Shown: piece by piece, positions 17,452-26,435 of the stretch | Layout: each line of letters starts with the position of its first letter | How positions within the stretch are numbered: position 1 is the stretch's first letter | Origin: Sulfurospirillum multivorans DSM 12446 | Lineage (GTDB): Bacteria > Campylobacterota > Campylobacteria > Campylobacterales > Sulfurospirillaceae | Length of the DNA: 64,000 bases | Assembly (NCBI RefSeq): GCF_000568815.1 | Contig: NZ_CP007201.1 | Location: forward strand, 1,550,001 to 1,614,000 | Reading direction: 5' to 3' | Program-made: the position numbers and the translations under genes | The notes under the pieces: model-generated | Database searches by the model: none | Told to the model about the DNA's origin: nothing | Seen by the model: only the letters and a program-made list of their open reading frames with translations

Positions 17452-18441
17452 TTATACCATTTGATTATTTAATTTGCTAATTTGCAAAGCTATCTCTTCC
17501 TCAGACATATCAGGTAAGCTTAAAATATATAAAAGAAGCTCCTGTGTTAGAATGTCATTTTGAGCAATATTTCGTAACTCTTCACTATATCCTGCAGGCA
17601 ATAAGGCTTCGATTGCTTCAATTTCAAAAGCTTCAAGTACGGGGAAAGGATTATCTATTCCAACTTTTTTATCCCAATCATATTTAATAATTGAAATTGG
17701 ATACTTCAAAATATGTAAAGTTATCAGCAAAATTATAATGTCTTTATATACTTCAAGCCATTTTAAAACAATACTTTCTTCAAATGTCTGATAATTGGGT
17801 TTCATTAAACCTAAACGATTTGAGTATTTCCATCCTTTTGAATGAACATAGTTATGTAAAAAACTTAAAGCTTCGAATTTTTTTTGTAAATCATATTTCT
17901 CATTAAATCTTTTAATATTGCTATTTGAATTTAAAATTTTCCATATTTTTTCTGCTTTTGGTGTATTTGAATCCCAAGAATTCTGCGATTTTAGCCAATT
18001 TTTAACAGTTTCATGTCCCAAATCATTGATATTATAATATACAGATAATAGCCCTAGTTCAAGTCCTGAACGTAAAGAAACAAAAGATTGCTTATAAAAC
18101 CCAAAAAAAAGAAGATTGAAAGATATTTGAAATTCGTCATATGATTGTATATGAGGAAAAGTGTGTCCAGACCAAAAATTTTCTATTGTTTGTGGAATGA
18201 TTTGCCAAATACTATTATATGCCCAATTTAACTCTTTATATTTTTGTTTTAAATCAGGATTATGTTGTAAAAATATATTAGTTTTTTCTAAAACTTCATC
18301 GCTATGTTCAGGAGTATAAATAAGTCCAAATTCTCCAAAATAATTCTCCAAATGTTGCCTTTTTTTAATTTTATCTTCCACAGAGCCAATCGCTCTTCGA
18401 AAACGGATACTGCTTTTTAAACTCAGCTTCATCAAAATCAA
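17452..18441 (-). CDS. Uncharacterised AT-rich protein, possibly acquired
   Basis: The open frame is 329 residues, but its first 24 codons overlap the dnaJ-like gene in another frame. The likely start is GTG (codon 22) or TTG (codon 32, LENYFGEF, with AAGG upstream). The gene is visibly AT-richer than its neighbours, and its protein is rich in Ile, Asn, Lys and Tyr. SLRSGLELGLLSVYY and LHNYVHSKG resemble the helical His-containing segments of some HEPN- or DUF5677-like proteins, but this is a weak match. It sits between a terminator and the DnaJ gene. Function unknown. Confidence 0.65.
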   Translation of the reverse strand: MILMKLSLKSSIRFRRAIGSVEDKIKKRQHLENYFGEFGLIYTPEHSDEVLEKTNIFLQHNPDLKQKYKELNWAYNSIWQIIPQTIENFWSGHTFPHIQSYDEFQISFNLLFFGFYKQSFVSLRSGLELGLLSVYYNINDLGHETVKNWLKSQNSWDSNTPKAEKIWKILNSNSNIKRFNEKYDLQKKFEALSFLHNYVHSKGWKYSNRLGLMKPNYQTFEESIVLKWLEVYKDIIILLITLHILKYPISIIKYDWDKKVGIDNPFPVLEAFEIEAIEALLPAGYSEELRNIAQNDILTQELLLYILSLPDMSEEEIALQISKLNNQMV

Positions 18442-18649
18442 ACCGATAATTTTCCATATAGGCTTTGATTAACTGGTACGCATCGTTGATCTCTTGAAAT
18501 TTGGCTGTATCGCCATTTTGGGCATCGGGGTGGAACTCTTTTGAAAGAGATAAATAGAGTTTATGAAGGGTTTTTCTGTCGGTTTTGGCGACAACGCCCA
18601 AGGTTGTGAGCGCTTTATCAAAATCGCTGTACTCTAAACCTTGGATCAT
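18371..18649 (-). CDS. Small J-domain protein
   Basis: A 92-residue J-domain protein with the HPD motif in SLSKEFHPDAQNGD and the following helix KFQEINDAYQLIKAY. It lacks the G/F, zinc-finger and client-binding parts of DnaJ, so it would recruit and stimulate DnaK for a specific client. The short tail ends QYPFSKSDWLCGR. The start has GGAG in GTTGCTCC (minus-strand GGAGCAAC) just upstream. dedA ends 8 bases upstream, so the two are probably one transcript. Confidence 0.8.
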   Translation of the reverse strand: MIQGLEYSDFDKALTTLGVVAKTDRKTLHKLYLSLSKEFHPDAQNGDTAKFQEINDAYQLIKAYMENYRFDFDEAEFKKQYPFSKSDWLCGR

Positions 18650-18657
18650 TGTTGCTC

Positions 18658-19281
18658 CTATAAGATCTTTTTAGCTCTGCGTTTGCGCTCTTTTTTCTTA
18701 TGCAACCAGATATAAATAGCGGCAAAAATGACGATAAAAATAATCACTGCAATGGTAATGGTATGCAAATGCTCATTGAGCAGTGCTTCATTTTGACCAA
18801 AGTAATAGCCTAAAAAGGTCAAGATGCTGACCCAAATGGCTGCACCAAAGCCTGTGTAAAAACAAAAAAGCCACACATTCATCCGCGCAAGCCCTGCAGG
18901 TAATGAAATGTAGTGACGAATGACAGGAATCAGTCTTCCTGTAAACGTTGAAAATGAGCCGTGCGTTTTGAAAAAAACTTCCACTTTTTCCAGTGTCTCA
19001 GGCTTGAAGAAAACGTAATGTCCGTACTTTAAAATAAGCTTTCGACCCAGTTTAACGGCTAAATAGTAATTCAAAAGTGCGCCTGCAATGCTTCCAAGTG
19101 TACCAAGCACAATGACAATCACCAAATTCATCTCGCCTTTGGCACACAAATACCCCGCAGGAATCATCACCACTTCACTCGGAAGCGGGAAAATACTGCT
19201 TTCAATGAGCATCATCACAAAAATACCAATGTACCCAAAAGCGCCAACTGTCTGAACAATCCAATCAATAATCGCGTGCAT
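18658..19281 (-). CDS. DedA family membrane protein
   Basis: A 207-residue inner-membrane protein with several helices. ESSIFPLPSEVVMIPAGYL (re-entrant loop), GRLIPVIRHYISLPAGLARM and a basic C-terminal tail (HKKKERKRRAKK) are the DedA/SNARE-associated (VTT) signature. Relatives flip undecaprenyl phosphate or phospholipids and support membrane potential and envelope integrity. It is between superoxide reductase and the J-domain gene on the same strand. Confidence 0.88.
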   Translation of the reverse strand: MHAIIDWIVQTVGAFGYIGIFVMMLIESSIFPLPSEVVMIPAGYLCAKGEMNLVIVIVLGTLGSIAGALLNYYLAVKLGRKLILKYGHYVFFKPETLEKVEVFFKTHGSFSTFTGRLIPVIRHYISLPAGLARMNVWLFCFYTGFGAAIWVSILTFLGYYFGQNEALLNEHLHTITIAVIIFIVIFAAIYIWLHKKKERKRRAKKIL

Positions 19282-19298
19282 AAAACTCCTACTTTTTG

Positions 19299-19688
19299 TT
19301 AATTAACACTCACTTCGACCTCTTTGCCTTGCCATAAACCATGCTTCGTGCAGTAGCATTGAGCATTGAAATGGTAGACGTCTTTGCTCGGAACAATGGA
19401 AAAAGCCACTTCTGCATTACCTTTTCGCTCCTCCGCACTCACGATGCACGCGGCCAGTTCGACTTTAGCAAGCATATGATCGGCATCAAAGAGCGTAATG
19501 GTCGAGATGTAATGGTTAAAATCATCGATATGCGCATGTTCACTTCCGACACGAACGCGCACAAAGGCAGGAACACCTTTTTGCAGCGCTGTATCACAGT
19601 AGATGTACGGCGTATGTTTGTCGATAAAATCTTTGCGAGCTTCGCGCTCTTCAGGACTAAATGTTTCGGGTGTAAAAATTTTTGGCAT
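19299..19688 (-). CDS. Class II superoxide reductase-like (neelaredoxin) protein
   Basis: This 129-residue protein has the single Fe(His)4Cys centre of superoxide reductases. Lys24-His25 lie in DKHTPYI, His53 and His59 in HAHIDDFNHYIS, and Cys113 and His116 in CTKHGLW. The usual Glu before Lys-His is Asp here. There is no N-terminal desulforedoxin domain, so it is the neelaredoxin class. It reduces superoxide to peroxide without making oxygen, suiting a microaerophile or anaerobe. AAGGA lies six bases before the start. Confidence 0.82.
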   Translation of the reverse strand: MPKIFTPETFSPEEREARKDFIDKHTPYIYCDTALQKGVPAFVRVRVGSEHAHIDDFNHYISTITLFDADHMLAKVELAACIVSAEERKGNAEVAFSIVPSKDVYHFNAQCYCTKHGLWQGKEVEVSVN

Positions 19689-19749
19689 GGTTAATCCTTT
19701 CTTTAAGGTTGTGCAATCCTACAATGAATATCTTTAAAAATTGAAATAA

Positions 19750-20328
19750 TTAGGCTTTTAATTCAATCATACGGTCGCTACACCATGCGGCTAAATTTTT
19801 ATCGTGGGTGATCAGCAAAATGCCCACTTGGTCTAAAAACTGCATCAGTAATTGCATTACATGTAAGCCGGTGATGTTATCGAGCGCTGAAGTGGGTTCA
19901 TCGGCTAAAATGAGGGAAGGCTTCATCAAAAGTGCTCTTAAAATGGAACATCTTTGAAGCTGTCCACCGCTGAGTTGATGGGGTTTTTGCGCCAAGACAT
20001 CGGGGTCAAGATCGAGTGCATGGCAGAGTTGGTGCAGGTCATGCAACGGCGCGACGTCGCTGATTTGGTTGATGATCGTATAGGTTGGATGAAAGGAGGT
20101 GTAGGGGTCTTGGAAAATTTGCGACAGTTTTGAGGTCGTGATCGTGCCACTTTTGGCTTTAAGATTTCCTGCAATGAGTTCAAAAAGCGTGCTCTTGCCA
20201 CTGCCGCTCTCGCCCAAGATCGAGACAACTTCTCCAATGTTTACATGTAAAGAAAAATTGTCGTACAAAAGCTTGGAATGAGGGTAGGCAAAACTTAGGT
20301 TTTCAATGCGTAAAACCTCTTGGTTCAT
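19750..20328 (-). CDS. Orphan ABC transporter ATPase
   Basis: A short (192-residue) ABC ATPase with Walker [18 protein letters not shown]-loop IFQDPYTSFHPTYTI, signature LSGGQLQRCSILRALL, Walker [13 protein letters not shown] and switch His LLITHDKNLAAW. The QDP..SFHP loop is typical of DppF/NikE-like ATPases for peptides or nickel. No permease or binding protein is adjacent; it overlaps proA by four bases. Two palindrome copies are in frame as Leu-His-Val (19857, 20241). The partner is either elsewhere or lost. Confidence 0.8.
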   Translation of the reverse strand: MNQEVLRIENLSFAYPHSKLLYDNFSLHVNIGEVVSILGESGSGKSTLFELIAGNLKAKSGTITTSKLSQIFQDPYTSFHPTYTIINQISDVAPLHDLHQLCHALDLDPDVLAQKPHQLSGGQLQRCSILRALLMKPSLILADEPTSALDNITGLHVMQLLMQFLDQVGILLITHDKNLAAWCSDRMIELKA

Positions 20329-21560
20329 GCGCGAATCTGCCCTTTGCCATAGACTTTAAATTTATACGTCGTTAGGTCGTTAATGCCCATGGGACCTCGT
20401 GCATGCAGTTTATTGGTGCTGATGCCCACTTCCGCGCCAAAACCAAACTCGCCACCATCGGTAAAGCGCGTTGAAGCGTTGATGTACACGCACGCTGCGT
20501 CCACTTCGTTTAAGAAGCGTTCCGCCGTTGTATAGTTCTCACTCAAAATCGCTTCAGAGTGCGAAGAGCCAAACTCGGCGATATGCGCGATGGCTTCATC
20601 AACATTTTCAACAATCTTGATGTTAAGCGCGTTACTCAGGTGTTCGGTATGATAATCTTCCTCGTTCGCAAGCTTTACATGTAAAAGCGCGTGGGTCTTA
20701 TCACATCCCTTAATCTGCGCACCTGTCGCATCAAGCGCTTCTTTCATGCGTGGTAAAAAAGCCTCCGCGATAGCTTCATGAACCAAAAGCGTTTCCAGTG
20801 AATTGCAGGCACTTGGGCGTTGGCATTTGGCGTTCAGGACTATCTCTATCGCTTGGTTTAAATTCGCCTCTTTATCGACATAGGTATGGCACACACCTTT
20901 GTCATGTTTGACCACAGGAACGGTCGCATTTTCACTCACATAACGAATCAGTGCTTCGCCGCCACGGGGGATAATGAGATCAACGTAGGCGTCCATTTTG
21001 ATCAGTTTTGCAACTCCCTCACGACTGTAATCGGGTAAAAGCGAGATGATCTCTGTTGGAAGGTTGAATTTTTCAAGTACCTCTTGCAACAATGACGCGA
21101 TGATAGCATTACTGTAAAACGCCTCTTTACCGCCTTTGAGCACGCACGCATTGCCACTTTTAAAGCACAGTGCCGCGGTATCACTCGTGACATTCGGACG
21201 ACTCTCATAGATGATAGCAATCACACCAATCGGAATGCTTACTTTCTCAATGCGAAGGCCACTTGGCACAACCCAACCCTCTAAAATACGCCCGACGGGC
21301 TCTTTAAGGGCAGCGATTTCACGAATCGCGTTTGCCATCTCCGTAATGCGTTTTGGATTGAGTAAAAGGCGATCAACGAGGGCAGAACTGAGGTTGTTCT
21401 TTTTGGCTTCATCTAAATCTTTTTGGTTTTCTGTGATGATGCGCTCGCTGTGTGCTTCCAACGCATCTGCCATCTGCATTAAAACATCGATTTTTGTTTT
21501 AGGATCAAGTGTCGCAATGATACGACTAGCAGATTTGGCGTGTTCTAAAAAATTTTGCAC
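20325..21560 (-). CDS. proA: Gamma-glutamyl phosphate reductase
   Basis: This 411-residue NADPH-dependent enzyme makes glutamate-5-semialdehyde in proline synthesis. The NADP site VIAIIYESRPNVTSDTAALCFKSGNA, the catalytic Cys in NAKCQRPSACNSLETLLVH, and the C-terminal RFTDGGEFGFGAEVGISTNKLHARGPMG are all present. A palindrome copy (20675) encodes Leu-His-Val-Lys. proB is not adjacent. The ABC ATPase start overlaps its stop. Confidence 0.95.
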   Translation of the reverse strand: MQNFLEHAKSASRIIATLDPKTKIDVLMQMADALEAHSERIITENQKDLDEAKKNNLSSALVDRLLLNPKRITEMANAIREIAALKEPVGRILEGWVVPSGLRIEKVSIPIGVIAIIYESRPNVTSDTAALCFKSGNACVLKGGKEAFYSNAIIASLLQEVLEKFNLPTEIISLLPDYSREGVAKLIKMDAYVDLIIPRGGEALIRYVSENATVPVVKHDKGVCHTYVDKEANLNQAIEIVLNAKCQRPSACNSLETLLVHEAIAEAFLPRMKEALDATGAQIKGCDKTHALLHVKLANEEDYHTEHLSNALNIKIVENVDEAIAHIAEFGSSHSEAILSENYTTAERFLNEVDAACVYINASTRFTDGGEFGFGAEVGISTNKLHARGPMGINDLTTYKFKVYGKGQIRA

Positions 21561-21637
21561 GTTCTTGCTTCCTTAGAGTGGAATTTAACCGCGATTTTAC
21601 CACGTTTGTATTTAATATGTCATAAGTATGATCGGGG

Positions 21638-21643
21638 TATAAT
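21638..21643 (+). promoter_or_regulatory. -10 element for the oxidoreductase/coiled-coil operon
   Basis: TATAAT lies 37 bases upstream of the ATG at 21681, between divergent proA and the plus-strand operon. Confidence 0.45.
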
Positions 21644-21680
21644 AGTTACCATTAACAGATAATTAACGAAGGGATACAAA

Positions 21681-22634
21681 ATGCAGCAGATTTACGATTT
21701 AGTCATTATCGGTGGAGGTCCTGGAGGCATTGGTGCAGCGGTTGAAGCAAAAGTCCTTGGGCTAGAACATATCATGATGATCGAAAAAGGTGACAACCAT
21801 TCGCAAACCATTCGCAAATTTTACAAAGATAATAAACGCGTTGATAAAAATTATAAAGGTCAAGAGATTGAACTTCAAGGCTCGATCGATTTTCGCGATG
21901 GCACCAAAGAGAGCACGCTCAACTACTTTGATTCACTCTTAGATAAAGGGGAGATAGACTACGCTTTTAACGCTGAAGTGGAGAGCATCGTCAAAGAAGA
22001 TAATGAATTTCGCATCGTAACCACCAAAGCGGGATATCGTGCAAAGCATGTCATTGTCGCTATTGGTACAATGGGAAAACCCAATAAACCTGATTACACA
22101 CTGCCGCTTTCACTCAAAGAGCGCATCAACTTTAACCTCGACAAATGTTCTCAAAATGAAAAATTACTCATCGTGGGTGGCGGAAATTCCGCTGTTGAAT
22201 ACGCCATAGAGCTTTCCAAAACCAACAATGTCACCCTCAATTACCGTCGTGATACCTTTAGCCGTCTTAATGAGATCAATCTTGAGCTGATTCAAGAGTA
22301 CAACGGACAAGAGAAACTTCGTCTGCGCCTTGGGATGGACATCGTTTCCATAGAGAATGAAAATGGTCTGGTCAAAGTCAATTTTAGCGATGGGTATTAT
22401 ACGATTTACGATCGTGTCATTTATGCCATTGGCGGTACAACGCCGGTTGATTTTCTGAGAAAATGTGGCATTACCCTTGATAATGATGGTAAGCCAGAAT
22501 TTGATGAAAATTTTGAAACCAAAGCCAAAGGGCTTTACTTAGCTGGCGACATTGCGGTTAAAAGTGGTGGAAGTATTGCTATTGCGCTCAACCACGCCTA
22601 TCATATTGTGTCACACATCTTAAAATCAAACTAA
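21681..22634 (+). CDS. NAD(P)/FAD-dependent oxidoreductase, thioredoxin-reductase-like
   Basis: A 317-residue two-dinucleotide flavoprotein. The FAD motif is LVIIGGGPGGIGAAVEA, the NAD(P) motif LLIVGGGNSAVEYAIELS and the second FAD motif KGLYLAGDIAVKSGGSI. The CxxC redox pair of thioredoxin reductase is absent, as in YpdA-like and some ferredoxin-NADP reductase-like members, so it probably does not reduce thioredoxin. The partner is unknown. It sits 15 bases ahead of the giant coiled-coil gene. Confidence 0.82.
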   Translation: MQQIYDLVIIGGGPGGIGAAVEAKVLGLEHIMMIEKGDNHSQTIRKFYKDNKRVDKNYKGQEIELQGSIDFRDGTKESTLNYFDSLLDKGEIDYAFNAEVESIVKEDNEFRIVTTKAGYRAKHVIVAIGTMGKPNKPDYTLPLSLKERINFNLDKCSQNEKLLIVGGGNSAVEYAIELSKTNNVTLNYRRDTFSRLNEINLELIQEYNGQEKLRLRLGMDIVSIENENGLVKVNFSDGYYTIYDRVIYAIGGTTPVDFLRKCGITLDNDGKPEFDENFETKAKGLYLAGDIAVKSGGSIAIALNHAYHIVSHILKSN

Positions 22635-22649
22635 CGAAGGCACCTACGA

Positions 22650-25600
22650 ATGGCTCTTACTTCTTCTCAGGTTTTAAATATCGCACTGGGGCTCGCTCTT
22701 GTCGTTGGAGGCTTTGCCTCCGCTCAATACGGTAATTTTGGTGGAATTTCTTACAATGAACTTACCGAAAAATACATCAGTAAAAGTGATGTCAAATTTA
22801 GTGATCTTCCCCTTGAACTGCAAACGCAGTTCATCGATAAAGAGGCAATGATAGAGCAGAGTAAAGATGGTACGTTATTTGAAGATGCCTATTACGATGA
22901 ACAAGGCAAGCCCATTCCTGAGTCCGAACTCTCCAAGCAAGATTTTAAACGCATGATCAATAAACTGCAAAAGACACTTCTTTTTGTCCAACATGACAAT
23001 TTGTTAATGTCCAATGAGAAAAGTGAGCTCTCTAAAAAAATTGAAGAGCAACAAAACGAATTGGAAGAACAGCGCGATCAATGGACCAATAAAAGCACTG
23101 AACGCCTGAACGAAGCCGAACAGCAACATTATCGCAACATTAGCGATTTGACGATGAAGATCAATGAGCTTCAAAAAGAGAATGTCCTGATCTCCCAAAA
23201 AGCCAACATCGAAGCCAATGCATTGAACAGCCAAATCGAAGAACTAAAAGCAAAAGCACTCGATGATGAAGATAAAAAGCAGATAGCCATTACCAAAGCC
23301 AGAGAAGAAGAGCAGTCAAAATTGGGCGATTATAAAGAGAAAATCAAATTTTTAAATGATCAAATTACCCTTTTAAATGAGCAAATCAACACCACCAATG
23401 AAACGGCTAAAAGTGCTTTTGCACGCAAACAAGAGGAGATCACGAAACTCAAAGAAGAGATCGTACTCGCGGCGAAAGAGAAAAATGAGATCATGAGTAA
23501 GCAGACGCAAACGCTTGTGATCAATGAGCAAAAACATAAAGAAGAGATCGCACAATACACCAAAACGATTGAGCAACTCAAAGTCGATACGGAAAAATTG
23601 ATTGCGCAAAATCGTCAAGATATGGTTTTTCAAGATACAGAGCATGCGAAAAAAATGGTACTGCAAGAAGAGAAAATCAAAAGTGTTACGACCGAACTTG
23701 CGAGTGCTAAAAAACACATTGACGCTTTGATGTTAGAGAACGAAAAAGACTTTAATAAATTTAGAACCTATCTTGAAGATGAGAAAAAGCTCAACAAAGA
23801 GCTTAGTAGCGCGAACAAAGCCCTCGAAGAGAGTGCTCAAAACAGCGAAAAAACGCTCAACGTTTCCATCTTAAAGCTCAAAGAAGAGATCGCTAAAAAA
23901 GAGAGTACCATCAAAGAGCTCAACGATAAAATGGCCCTTCTTAACAACGAAAAAGCCAACTTTGAAGTCGAAGTGAAAAAACGTCTTGATGAAAACGATA
24001 AAATTCACAATAAAAATTACAAAGTCTTTAATGAAAAAATAGCCAATTTTGACGCTTCTAAAAAAGAGCTTGTCGAAAAACTTGAGAAACAGATGAATGA
24101 GTATAAAGCTGCTTCCACAGAAAACAGCGAGCGTGTTCAGTTTCACATCAATGAACTTGCCACCTCCAACAACGAACTCAAAGCCAAAAATGACGAAAAA
24201 GAGAAAGAGCTTCAAAGTTTAAAAACGCAAATTATCTCCTTTAGAACTGAGACTCAAAAAGGCAAAGAGAGTGATGAGAGCAAGCTTAAAGAGCTTCGTT
24301 CAACATTGGAAGAGTTAAAAGCCAGCAGCAAAGCAAAAGAGAGCGATTTCATTGCTAAATTGCAGTTACTTCAAGCAGAGATCAAAGAAAAAGAGAGTGT
24401 GATCGCATCAGCGAAAAAAGAAGAAGCCCTGAAAATCGCTGCATTAGAAAAAGAGATCAAAATCAAAGCGATAGATCTTCAAAAAATTCAAACGGAAAAT
24501 GCACGTCATGAAGGCACGATTCAAACCTTACATGTAAAGCTCAAAGATGCGGAAAATAATGCAACCAAAGCGACCACTAAAAATGTTGAGGAGCTCAAAG
24601 CGAAAGTGGCAACATTTGAGAAAAATCGTATCAGCGAAGATGCCAAGATGGTCGGACTTAAAGAGGAACTTCGTCGCAAAGAGATTGAGTATTTGGACAT
24701 CATCAAAGAAAAAGAAAAAGAGCTCAAAATCAAAGAAGCGACGATAGTGGCAAACAAAGAGGGAACGAAAAAGATAGAAATGCTCAAAGCATCAACCGAA
24801 GAGAACCTCACAAAATTTAAAGAAGAGTTCAAACAAAAAGAGCTTCAACGCCTCGCGGAAATCAAAGCGCTTCAAAGTGATCTTAAAACCAAAGAGAGTC
24901 AATTAGCAGCGTTTAGCAAAGAAGATTCTCTTAAAAGCAGCGCGTTAGAAAAAGAGCTGAGAGCCAAAGAGGCAACCATTGTTGCCAACAAAGAAAACTA
25001 TAAAAAAACAGAAACGCTCAAAGCTTCTTTGGAGGAGAATTTGGCCAAACTCAAAGAGGAGTTTAAACACAAAGAGCTTCAACATTTAGAAGCCACCAAA
25101 GCCTTGCAAACAGAACTAAGAGCCAAAGAGAGCCAACTGGGCTCTAGTAAAAAAGAGGAAACGCTGAAAATCATAGCGCTTGAAAAAGAGCTCAAAGCCA
25201 AAGAGAGTGCGCTTGCTCAAAGCCAAGAAGAGCTGAACAAACGCATGGCATCCAATGAGCAGACGATTAAAACGCTCAATGAAAAAATCAAGCTTTTAGA
25301 GACAGCCACACCAAAAGTTGCAACAGCTAAAACCGCGACACCTTCCCCTAAAGGTCAAAAGCTGAGCATGGTCGACAAAGTGACATGTGCGGATATGGGA
25401 ACGGGTGTGAATGCTATCACCGAAGCATGTAAAAAAGAGGTGCAAACCGTTCTTTCCAAATACGACAGCAGTTACTTCTTTGAAGTTGCCCCGATTGTTG
25501 ACAATGGTGGTTTTACATCGCTTAAACTGATCAAAAGCAAAAAAGTGGGCGTTGAAGATACGGAGATCGATCGTATCAGCGGACTTGCCAACATCGGACT

Positions 25601-25733
25601 TGGAAAAGCCAGAGCCAAAGCGGGTGGTGAACTGGTCGAATCTTTCGTGGGAGAAGGGGCAAAAATCAGTTACGCACTCTCCAACATTGAACAAGATAAA
25701 GCACGAGGCTTCCAAATCAGGGTGTACCACTAA
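22650..25733 (+). CDS. Giant coiled-coil envelope protein with OmpA-like C-terminus
   Basis: A 1027-residue protein. An N-terminal signal anchor (ALGLALVVGGFASAQYG) is followed by about 800 residues of nearly uninterrupted Glu/Lys-rich coiled coil. A globular C-terminal domain (about 905-1027) begins after a Thr/Ala/Pro-rich linker. The end segment LANIGLGKARAKAGGELVE looks like a divergent OmpA/MotB peptidoglycan-binding helix, and CADMGTG..ACKKEV may form a disulfide. A 78-residue tandem repeat lies in the coil. I infer a periplasm-spanning tether or spacer. A palindrome copy (24528) encodes Leu-His-Val-Lys. No named homologue is recognised. Confidence 0.8.
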   Translation: MALTSSQVLNIALGLALVVGGFASAQYGNFGGISYNELTEKYISKSDVKFSDLPLELQTQFIDKEAMIEQSKDGTLFEDAYYDEQGKPIPESELSKQDFKRMINKLQKTLLFVQHDNLLMSNEKSELSKKIEEQQNELEEQRDQWTNKSTERLNEAEQQHYRNISDLTMKINELQKENVLISQKANIEANALNSQIEELKAKALDDEDKKQIAITKAREEEQSKLGDYKEKIKFLNDQITLLNEQINTTNETAKSAFARKQEEITKLKEEIVLAAKEKNEIMSKQTQTLVINEQKHKEEIAQYTKTIEQLKVDTEKLIAQNRQDMVFQDTEHAKKMVLQEEKIKSVTTELASAKKHIDALMLENEKDFNKFRTYLEDEKKLNKELSSANKALEESAQNSEKTLNVSILKLKEEIAKKESTIKELNDKMALLNNEKANFEVEVKKRLDENDKIHNKNYKVFNEKIANFDASKKELVEKLEKQMNEYKAASTENSERVQFHINELATSNNELKAKNDEKEKELQSLKTQIISFRTETQKGKESDESKLKELRSTLEELKASSKAKESDFIAKLQLLQAEIKEKESVIASAKKEEALKIAALEKEIKIKAIDLQKIQTENARHEGTIQTLHVKLKDAENNATKATTKNVEELKAKVATFEKNRISEDAKMVGLKEELRRKEIEYLDIIKEKEKELKIKEATIVANKEGTKKIEMLKASTEENLTKFKEEFKQKELQRLAEIKALQSDLKTKESQLAAFSKEDSLKSSALEKELRAKEATIVANKENYKKTETLKASLEENLAKLKEEFKHKELQHLEATKALQTELRAKESQLGSSKKEETLKIIALEKELKAKESALAQSQEELNKRMASNEQTIKTLNEKIKLLETATPKVATAKTATPSPKGQKLSMVDKVTCADMGTGVNAITEACKKEVQTVLSKYDSSYFFEVAPIVDNGGFTSLKLIKSKKVGVEDTEIDRISGLANIGLGKARAKAGGELVESFVGEGAKISYALSNIEQDKARGFQIRVYH
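24735..25202 (+). repeat. Two tandem 234-bp (78-residue) repeats within the coiled coil
   Basis: Residues 696-773 and 774-851 align end to end: both start EATIVANKE, contain EENL.K.KEEFK.KELQ and KALQ, and end LEKEL.AK. They are in register without gaps. Differences are scattered, so the duplication is not brand new but can still recombine. Confidence 0.85.
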
Positions 25734-25736
25734 ATC

Positions 25737-26435
25737 ATGAATCTTTTTCAACCAAAGCAAGGGTATCGTTACAACAGCGACACCCTTTTACTGTACGATT
25801 TTATCAGCTCGTTTGCGCCAAAAGGGGAACTCTTGGACGTGGGCTGTGGCTGTGGCATTTTAGGACTCTTGCTCAAACGCGATTTTCCTCATTTACATGT
25901 AAGCCTTTTGGACATTCAATTTCTGAGTTGTGAAATCGCCAAAGCCAACGCAGAAGCCAATCTTTTACTCCTAGAAAACATTACATGTAAAGATTTTTTA
26001 GAAGCAACCTTTGAGCATAAATGGGACATGATTGTCTCTAATCCTCCTTTTTACCACAAAGGTGGTGTTAAAAATGAAGACAATGCCCTTTTCCTAAGTC
26101 GCCACAGCAGCGCACTTCCTTTTGATGCTTTTGCTAAAAAAGTGAGTAAAACGCTCTCCAATCGGGGATATTTTTGTTTCTGCTATGATGCGAAACAGAT
26201 AGACCACGTGATGGCGTCACTGCTTGGAAATGGACTCAATGTCGAAGACCTCTGTTTCGTGTATCCTAAAGAGGAGAAAGAGGCATCTTTGGTGTTGGTA
26301 CGTGCGCGTAAAAACTCAAAAACACTCTGTAAAATTCATCCGCCACTTTTTATCTATACGGGTGAGCATATCAGTGTGCGTGTGAAAGCTATTTTTGAAC
26401 AATCTGCTACGAAGAGTTGTGAATGGAGCGTTTAA
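25737..26435 (+). CDS. TrmN6-like tRNA1(Val) adenine-N6 methyltransferase
   Basis: A 232-residue SAM methyltransferase with motif I LLDVGCGCGILGLLLK and the N6-adenine catalytic motif NPPF in MIVSNPPFYHKGG. The N-terminal QPKQGYRYNSDTLLL is typical of the YfiC/TrmN6 family, which methylates A37 of tRNA-Val. Two palindrome copies fall within 100 bases, one as Leu-His-Val and one as Thr-Cys-Lys. It starts three bases after the coiled-coil stop. Confidence 0.82.
   Translation: MNLFQPKQGYRYNSDTLLLYDFISSFAPKGELLDVGCGCGILGLLLKRDFPHLHVSLLDIQFLSCEIAKANAEANLLLLENITCKDFLEATFEHKWDMIVSNPPFYHKGGVKNEDNALFLSRHSSALPFDAFAKKVSKTLSNRGYFCFCYDAKQIDHVMASLLGNGLNVEDLCFVYPKEEKEASLVLVRARKNSKTLCKIHPPLFIYTGEHISVRVKAIFEQSATKSCEWSV

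Noticed and set aside
22650-25733. SMC- or myosin-like identity for the coiled-coil protein
   Set aside because: No ATPase head motifs are present; the similarity would be compositional only.
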